Of a DNA stretch of 64,000 nucleotides, positions 59,276 through 64,000 are shown piece by piece (position 1 is the stretch's first letter; the number at the start of each line of letters is the position of its first letter). A program made the position numbers and the translations under genes. The notes under the pieces were generated by a model, which did not search any database, was not told the DNA's origin, and saw only the letters and a list, made by a program, of their open reading frames with translations. Source of the DNA: Streptomyces ortus (GTDB lineage Bacteria; Actinomycetota; Actinomycetes; Streptomycetales; Streptomycetaceae); NCBI RefSeq assembly GCF_026341275.1, contig NZ_JAIFZO010000002.1, positions 8,338,118-8,402,117 on the forward strand. Direction: 5' to 3'.

Positions 59276-60490
59276 TCAGCCGGCCCGTCGTACGACGACG
59301 GCCGAGTTGAATCCGCCGTGGCCGCGGGCCACGACCAGAGCGGTGTGGACGTCCGCCGAGCGGGGCCGGTCGGTCACCAGGTCGAGTTCGTAGCTCTCGT
59401 CCGGTGTCACGTTGACCGTCGGCGGGATGGTGCGGTCGCGGATGGCCAGCAGGGCCGCCACGACGTCCAGCGGCGCGGCCCCCGAATGCAGTCGGCCGGT
59501 CATCGTCTTGGGCGCGGTCACCGGCACCCCGCCGCGGCCGAAGACCGCCCTGAGGGCGTCCGCCTCGACGCGGTCGAGCTCGGGCTGGGCCGCCGCGTCC
59601 GCGAAGACGACGTCGATGTCGTCCGGCGCCAACCGGGCGTCGTCCAGAGCCAGTTCGATGGCCCGGCGCAGACCGGGCGGGCGGCCGGTGGCGGGCGCCG
59701 GGTCGAACGTGGCCGCGTACCCGGCCAGTTCGCCGTACACGCGCGCCCCGCGCAGGCGGGCCGCCTCGGCGTCCTCCAGGACGACGATCGCGCCGCCCTC
59801 GCCCGGTACGTGCCCGGCCGCCGCCGTGTCGAAGGGCAGGTAGGCCCGCTCCGGGTCGTCCGAGGTGCTCAGCCTGCCGCCCGCCAGCTGGGCGACCCAG
59901 CCCCACGAGCAGATGGAGGCGTCCACCCCGCCGGAGACGATGACACGGGAACCCTTGCGGATCTGCCGCCGCGCCTGGGCGAGGGCGTCGAGGCCGCCCG
60001 CCTGGTCACTGACGACCACCCCGCTCGGCCCACGCATCCCGTGCCGGATGGAGATCTGGCCGGTGTTGACCGCGTAGAACCAGGCGAAGGACTGGTACGC
60101 GCTGACGTGCGCGCCGCCCTTGCTCCACAGGTTGCGCAGCTCGCGCTCGCCGAACTCGAACCCGCCGGACGAACTCGCGGTGATGACACCCGCGTCGAAC
60201 TCCGGCAGTTCGTCCGGCTTGATGCCCGCGTCCTCCAGCGCCCAGTCCGCCGCCAGCAGCGCCAGCCGCGTCATGTGGTCGGTCTGGGCGATCAGCCGGC
60301 TCGGCAGGTGCTCCTCCGCCACGAACCCGGGTACCTCGCCCGCCAGCCGGGACGGGTAGCTGTCCGGGGTGAAACGGGTGACGGGGCCGATACCGCTGCG
60401 CCCCTCGCAGGTCGCCGTCCAGTAGTCCTCGACGCCCAGCCCGTTGGGGGCCGTGATGCCCACTCCGGTGACCACCGCTGCGTGTGTCAC
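59276..60490 (-). CDS. chain length factor (KS-beta) of the aromatic PKS
   Basis: About 404 residues. The KS Cys is replaced by Gln163 in VVSDQAGGLDAL, the mark of CLFs. VVTGVGITAPNGLGVEDYW opens the fold and GHGGFNSAVVV closes it. CLF with its KS fixes chain length, presumably a decaketide for an angucycline. GTG 60490 has AAAGGAG 9 bases ahead. It follows the KS gene by 32 bases. Confidence 0.95.
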   Translation of the reverse strand: MTHAAVVTGVGITAPNGLGVEDYWTATCEGRSGIGPVTRFTPDSYPSRLAGEVPGFVAEEHLPSRLIAQTDHMTRLALLAADWALEDAGIKPDELPEFDAGVITASSSGGFEFGERELRNLWSKGGAHVSAYQSFAWFYAVNTGQISIRHGMRGPSGVVVSDQAGGLDALAQARRQIRKGSRVIVSGGVDASICSWGWVAQLAGGRLSTSDDPERAYLPFDTAAAGHVPGEGGAIVVLEDAEAARLRGARVYGELAGYAATFDPAPATGRPPGLRRAIELALDDARLAPDDIDVVFADAAAQPELDRVEADALRAVFGRGGVPVTAPKTMTGRLHSGAAPLDVVAALLAIRDRTIPPTVNVTPDESYELDLVTDRPRSADVHTALVVARGHGGFNSAVVVRRAG

Positions 60491-60522
60491 GCCATGCTCC
60501 TTTCCGCCTGTGCGGTCGGCTG

Positions 60523-61785
60523 TCAGCCGCGGTCGGCCGTGGTCAGGACCATGGCGCTCTGGAATCCGCCGAATCCGCTGCCGACGGTCAGGACGGTGTC
60601 GGTGCGCCACTCGCGGGCGGTCAGCGGCACGTAGTCCAGGTCGCACTCGGGGTCCGGGGTGTGCAGGTTGGCGGTCGGCGGCACCAGGTCGTTCTCGATG
60701 GCGAGGGCCGACGCCGCGATCTCTATGGAGCCGATCGCGCCCAGCGAGTGGCCGACCATGGACTTGATGGAGCTGACCGGCACGCGCCGGGCATGCTCGC
60801 CGAGGCTCCGCTTGAACGCGGCGGTCTCGTGCCGGTCGTTCTGCTTGGTGCCGGAGCCGTGCGCGTTGATGTAGTGGATGTCCTCGGGGTTGAGCCGGGA
60901 CTCGTGCAGGGCCATCCGGATCGCCTCGGCCATCTCGCGGCCGTCCGGCCGCAGCCCGGTCATGTGGAAGGCGTTGCACCGCGAGGCGTAGCCGGCGATC
61001 TCGGCGTACACGTGGGCGCCGCGCTTGAGGGCGGCCTCCCGCTCCTCCAGCACGAAGACGGCGGATCCCTCACCGAGGACGAATCCGTTACGGGTCCCGT
61101 CGAAGGGCCGGGACGCGTGCTCGGGGTCGTCGTTGCGTGACGTGGTGGCCTTGATGGCGTCGAAGCACGCCACGGTGATGGGGGAGATCGGGGCGTCGGT
61201 GGCTCCCGCGATCATCACGTCGACCGAGCCCTCCCGGATCAGGTCGACCGCGTGGCCGACCGCGTCCAGACCGGAGGTGCAGCCCGTGGAGACCACCGTG
61301 GACGGTCCCTCGGCGCCGACCGCCCACGCCACCTCGGCGGCGAACGAGCTGGGCACGAAGTGGTTGTAGAGGTGGGGGACGGCGTAGTTGTGGTCGACGG
61401 GGTCGAGCCGGCCGCCGTCGCTGACCACGTTGTACTCCTGGTCGAGGCTCATGGTGGCGCCGACCGCGCTGCCGATGGTGACACCGGTGCGGCACGGGTC
61501 GAGGTCGGTGATCTCCAGCCCGCTGTCGGCCAGTGCCTCGCGGGTGGCGACGGTGACGAACTGGGCGGCCCGGTCCATGCGTCTGATCTCCTGCGGAGTC
61601 AGACCGTGGGCCTCGGGCGAGAAGTCGATCTCGGCGGCGACCCGGGAGCGGAACTGCGACGGGTCGAAGAACGTGATGCCGCGGGTCGCGGTGCGGCCCT
61701 CGCTCAGCAGGCTCCAGAAGTCCTTGACGCCGACTCCGCCCGGAGCCAGGACCCCTATGCCGGTGATGACTATGCGACGGCCCAT
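60523..61785 (-). CDS. ketosynthase KS-alpha of the aromatic PKS
   Basis: About 420 residues. Catalytic Cys169 in VSTGCTSGLDAVG, with His in NAHGSGTKQND and His in SMVGHSLGAIG. The residues and numbering match ActI-ORF1-type KS. It builds the polyketide chain with the CLF and ACP. GGAGG precedes the ATG. Confidence 0.95.
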   Translation of the reverse strand: MGRRIVITGIGVLAPGGVGVKDFWSLLSEGRTATRGITFFDPSQFRSRVAAEIDFSPEAHGLTPQEIRRMDRAAQFVTVATREALADSGLEITDLDPCRTGVTIGSAVGATMSLDQEYNVVSDGGRLDPVDHNYAVPHLYNHFVPSSFAAEVAWAVGAEGPSTVVSTGCTSGLDAVGHAVDLIREGSVDVMIAGATDAPISPITVACFDAIKATTSRNDDPEHASRPFDGTRNGFVLGEGSAVFVLEEREAALKRGAHVYAEIAGYASRCNAFHMTGLRPDGREMAEAIRMALHESRLNPEDIHYINAHGSGTKQNDRHETAAFKRSLGEHARRVPVSSIKSMVGHSLGAIGSIEIAASALAIENDLVPPTANLHTPDPECDLDYVPLTAREWRTDTVLTVGSGFGGFQSAMVLTTADRG

Positions 61786-61864
61786 GGGACGTGACCTCCG
61801 TTTCCCACCTCGTCGGGTGTTCGGTTCGCCGGTTCGGACGGTGCGGCGGCTGCCGCGGGCGTAC

Positions 61865-62194
61865 TCATACGGCCGAGTCCCAGTGGTAGAACCGGGTGGC
61901 CATCGCGTCGGCCGGGGAGCGCCAGGTCGCCGGGTCGTAGGCGTTGATGAACGGCTTCAGGTCCTCGCTGATCCCCACGAAGGCGGGGTGGTGCCTGGCC
62001 TCCTGGATGGCGGCGCCGCCGTCGTCGGTGTCGAAGTCCTGGAGGTGGAAGTACAGGCCGCGGTAGGAGAAGAGCTGCCGCCGCCGGGTGCCCATCAGGT
62101 GCGGCATCTCGGTGGTGTCGAACTCACCGAACAACCGGGCCACGTCGCCGCTGGAACCGGGTTCCATCCGGGCGACGATCAGGGTGCTGTGCAT
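61865..62194 (-). CDS. TcmI-family fourth-ring cyclase (JadI/LanF type)
   Basis: About 109 residues, ferredoxin-like alpha+beta barrel. STLIVARMEPGSSGDVARLF, then HLMGTRRRQLFSYRGLYFHL and HPAFVGISEDLKPFI. Length and motifs fit JadI/LanF/UrdF, which close the angular fourth ring of angucyclines. This is the main reason for calling an angucycline rather than another aromatic scaffold. GGAGA lies upstream of the ATG. Confidence 0.85.
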   Translation of the reverse strand: MHSTLIVARMEPGSSGDVARLFGEFDTTEMPHLMGTRRRQLFSYRGLYFHLQDFDTDDGGAAIQEARHHPAFVGISEDLKPFINAYDPATWRSPADAMATRFYHWDSAV

Positions 62195-62264
62195 GAAGTG
62201 CGTCTCCTTTGCCTGCGCTTCGGCCGGGGCACGGTGGCCCACCGCCAATTCCTCGGGTGGTGTC

Positions 62265-63719
62265 TCAGGCGGGGCCGAACCAGCGCTCCAGGACGGGCGC
62301 GAGGTCCTCCGGGCGGGTCGCCGTCCACGCCACGTGGCCGTCCGGGCGGACCAGCAGGGCGGTCGTGCCGTCCAGCGGGCCGGGCTCGTGCGGCGCGGCG
62401 GTGACGACGTCCACCCGGTCCGCCCAGGGCGCCGCCGCCTCGCGCAGCGGAGCGTCGTCCGCCAGGTCGAGCAGCACGCCTCGCGCGCAGTGCAGCAGCT
62501 CCGTGGTGCTCGTCTTGGCGTCGCCGCCCACCAGTTCCACGTGCGGCAGCCGGCGGCCGAGCAGCGGGTGGTCGCCCGGACCGACGTCGTAGCGGATCTC
62601 CAGACCGCTCACCATGCGGGCCAGGTGCAGGGTGACGTCCGGGTAGGCGGTCAGCTCGCGCAGTACGTCACGCAGCGGCTGCATCTCCGAGCCGCTCAGG
62701 AACAGCAGCCCCTGGGCCCGGGTGTTCATCATCAGGCGCTCGCCGACCGGGTGGCGCTCCGCGTGGTAGGTGTCGAGCAGTGACTGCGGGGCGGTGCCGC
62801 GCACCACCGCGGCGAGCTTCCAGCCGAGGTTCACCGAGTCCTGGAGGCTGGTGTTCATCCCCTGGCCGCCGGCCGGCAGATGGATGTGGGCGGAGTCGCC
62901 TGCCAGCAGCACCCGGCCCCTGCGGTACTCGGTGACCTGCCGGGTGGCGTTCCCGAAGGAGCTGATCCAGACCGGCTCCCCGTGGGAGATGTCCTCGCCG
63001 GTGAGCCGCTGCCAGGCCGCCGCGACGTCGGTGTAGGGGACGCCCTCGGTGCGCTTCTTCGGCGGGGTGCCGCTCTCGCACACGATGAGGCGGGTGATGC
63101 CGCCGTCGAGGTGACCGACCATCACCATGCCGCCGGGCAGCGTCTCGCCGATCATGCGCTGCCGCAGGTCGAGGCCGCGCACGTCGGCCAGGTACATCTC
63201 CAGGGTGGCGGCGGTGCCGGGGAAGTCGAAGCCGGCCATCTTGCGGACGGTGCTGCGTCCGCCGTCACAGCCGACCAGGTAGGAGGCGCTCAGCGACAGC
63301 GTCCCGCCGGGACCGCGGACCTCCGCCTCGACGTGGTCCGCGTGTTCGGTGAACGAGACCAGCTCGTGCCCGCGCCTGAGGTCGGCGCCCAGCTCGACGG
63401 CCCACTCCTCCAGCACGCCCTCGGTGCGCGACTGGGGGATCGTCTTGTTGGGAAGGTGCGCGCCGTCGAGAACGGACAGGTCCAGCGGTACGCCGCCGAA
63501 GTGGCCCTGTGCGCTGGTCTCCAGGTCGCCGAAGCGGGGCAGCAGCCCTCGCTGGTCGAACACCTCCATGGTGCGTGTGGTGAAGCCCAGTCCGCGGGAC
63601 TCACCGGTGGACTCCGGAAGCCGTTCGAGCACCGTCACCCCGATGCCGGCCAGGCGCAGCTCACCCGCCAGCATGAGCCCTGCCGGACCGGCCCCTACAA
63701 CTATCACCTCGGTGTCCAT
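62265..63719 (-). CDS. FAD-dependent angucycline oxygenase (PgaE/UrdE/LanE type)
   Basis: About 484 residues. FAD site VIVVGAGPAGLMLAGEL (residues ~5-21), DG motif VGCDGGRSTVRK, GD motif LLAGDSAHIHLPAGGQ. It fits the first oxygenase of angucycline pathways, which hydroxylates C12 and sometimes C12b. It is the first cluster gene in the window on the minus strand, with GGAGG before the ATG at 63719. Confidence 0.9.
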   Translation of the reverse strand: MDTEVIVVGAGPAGLMLAGELRLAGIGVTVLERLPESTGESRGLGFTTRTMEVFDQRGLLPRFGDLETSAQGHFGGVPLDLSVLDGAHLPNKTIPQSRTEGVLEEWAVELGADLRRGHELVSFTEHADHVEAEVRGPGGTLSLSASYLVGCDGGRSTVRKMAGFDFPGTAATLEMYLADVRGLDLRQRMIGETLPGGMVMVGHLDGGITRLIVCESGTPPKKRTEGVPYTDVAAAWQRLTGEDISHGEPVWISSFGNATRQVTEYRRGRVLLAGDSAHIHLPAGGQGMNTSLQDSVNLGWKLAAVVRGTAPQSLLDTYHAERHPVGERLMMNTRAQGLLFLSGSEMQPLRDVLRELTAYPDVTLHLARMVSGLEIRYDVGPGDHPLLGRRLPHVELVGGDAKTSTTELLHCARGVLLDLADDAPLREAAAPWADRVDVVTAAPHEPGPLDGTTALLVRPDGHVAWTATRPEDLAPVLERWFGPA

Positions 63720-64000
63720 GAACCCCTCCTCGACCGAACTGCTGGGTGCTGCCTTCGGCATCGTGAAACCGTGGATCGCCTCATCGCTGAAACTCGGGAG
63801 ACACCGGTCCGGACACACCGATTCCGCAGGCGAACCTGCGTCGATAAAGCGGGTGGAGAATGCCGGTCCGTTTCAGGGATCGCTGCGATGAGTGGTCCGT
63901 CGCAAAAGGGCGATCGGTTGTCTTTCCGTGGCCGTCGACGGGAATCCGCCAGGCGGTGCCCTTAGCTTTGTTGTTCGACGGAGGAAGGGTCAAGGGCCTT
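63720..64000 (-). promoter_or_regulatory. leader and probable promoter region of the polyketide operon
   Basis: No credible gene is seen in the last 281 bases. The sequence is less GC-rich than its surroundings, for example around 63960-63980, and lies directly upstream of the first oxygenase gene, so a main promoter of the operon is likely here. No activator site could be identified by eye. Confidence 0.4.

Noticed and set aside
63720..64000. SARP-type direct repeats in the polyketide promoter
   Set aside because: No heptamer repeats with the usual 11-base period could be made out by eye.

Overview
The window is GC-rich actinobacterial DNA with Streptomyces-like features: strong third-position GC, frequent GTG and TTG starts, AGGAGG-type ribosome binding sites and 4-base ATGA/GTGA gene overlaps. 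Gene content (a type II polyketide cluster beside stress genes and many gene remnants) suggests an accessory chromosome region. No tRNA, rRNA, CRISPR array or intact transposase was seen.

Region 1 (about 0-8 kb) holds small regulatory and enzyme units: a His-rich DUF4396 membrane protein, an XRE-cupin regulator divergent from a methyltransferase/DinB/hydrolase series, two exported proteins, an NADP-dependent oxidoreductase with a MarR regulator, and a TerD protein.

Region 2 (about 10-18.3 kb) is a reactive-sulfur module. It contains a TauE/SafE exporter, a CsoR-family repressor that looks like the persulfide sensor CstR, a membrane rhodanese, an OsmC protein, two sulfide:quinone reductase-like flavoproteins, TusE/DsrC-like and DsrE-like sulfur carriers, and a persulfide dioxygenase-rhodanese fusion. 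Ten G/C-tract palindromes close to ATACCCCnnGGGGTAT stand before nearly every unit, and one also precedes the DUF4396 gene at the far left. This looks like one regulon.

Region 3 (about 8-9.8 kb and 18.3-38 kb) resembles a redox/dormancy stress island in decay. Intact genes include an Acg-type nitroreductase, universal stress proteins, a flavodoxin, a DUF2202 protein, two two-component systems, a Stealth phosphotransferase, an arsR-arsC/arsM arsenic unit, a HAD phosphatase-GH65 pair and a carbon-nitrogen hydrolase. Interleaved are remnants of an old yellow enzyme, a universal stress protein, a GltD-like flavoprotein, a P-type ATPase fused by deletion to a TrkA fragment, and an enolase fused to a fragment of an unknown gene.

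Region 4 (38.0-63.7 kb, all on the minus strand, transcribed right to left) is a glycosylated aromatic polyketide cluster, most likely angucycline-type. The core is: FAD oxygenase, fourth-ring cyclase, KS-alpha, CLF, ACP, 9-ketoreductase, di-domain aromatase/cyclase, second FAD oxygenase, SDR reductase, MFS exporter and flavin reductase. Five deoxysugar genes fit synthesis of a D-olivose-type 2,6-dideoxysugar, with one glycosyltransferase. Downstream lies a second type II set (KASIII, Cys-less KASIII-like partner, acyl-CoA carboxylase beta, ACP, KS, CLF-like KS, FabG reductase), probably making a separate acyl starter or side chain. The cluster probably continues to the right; no pathway regulator was seen inside.
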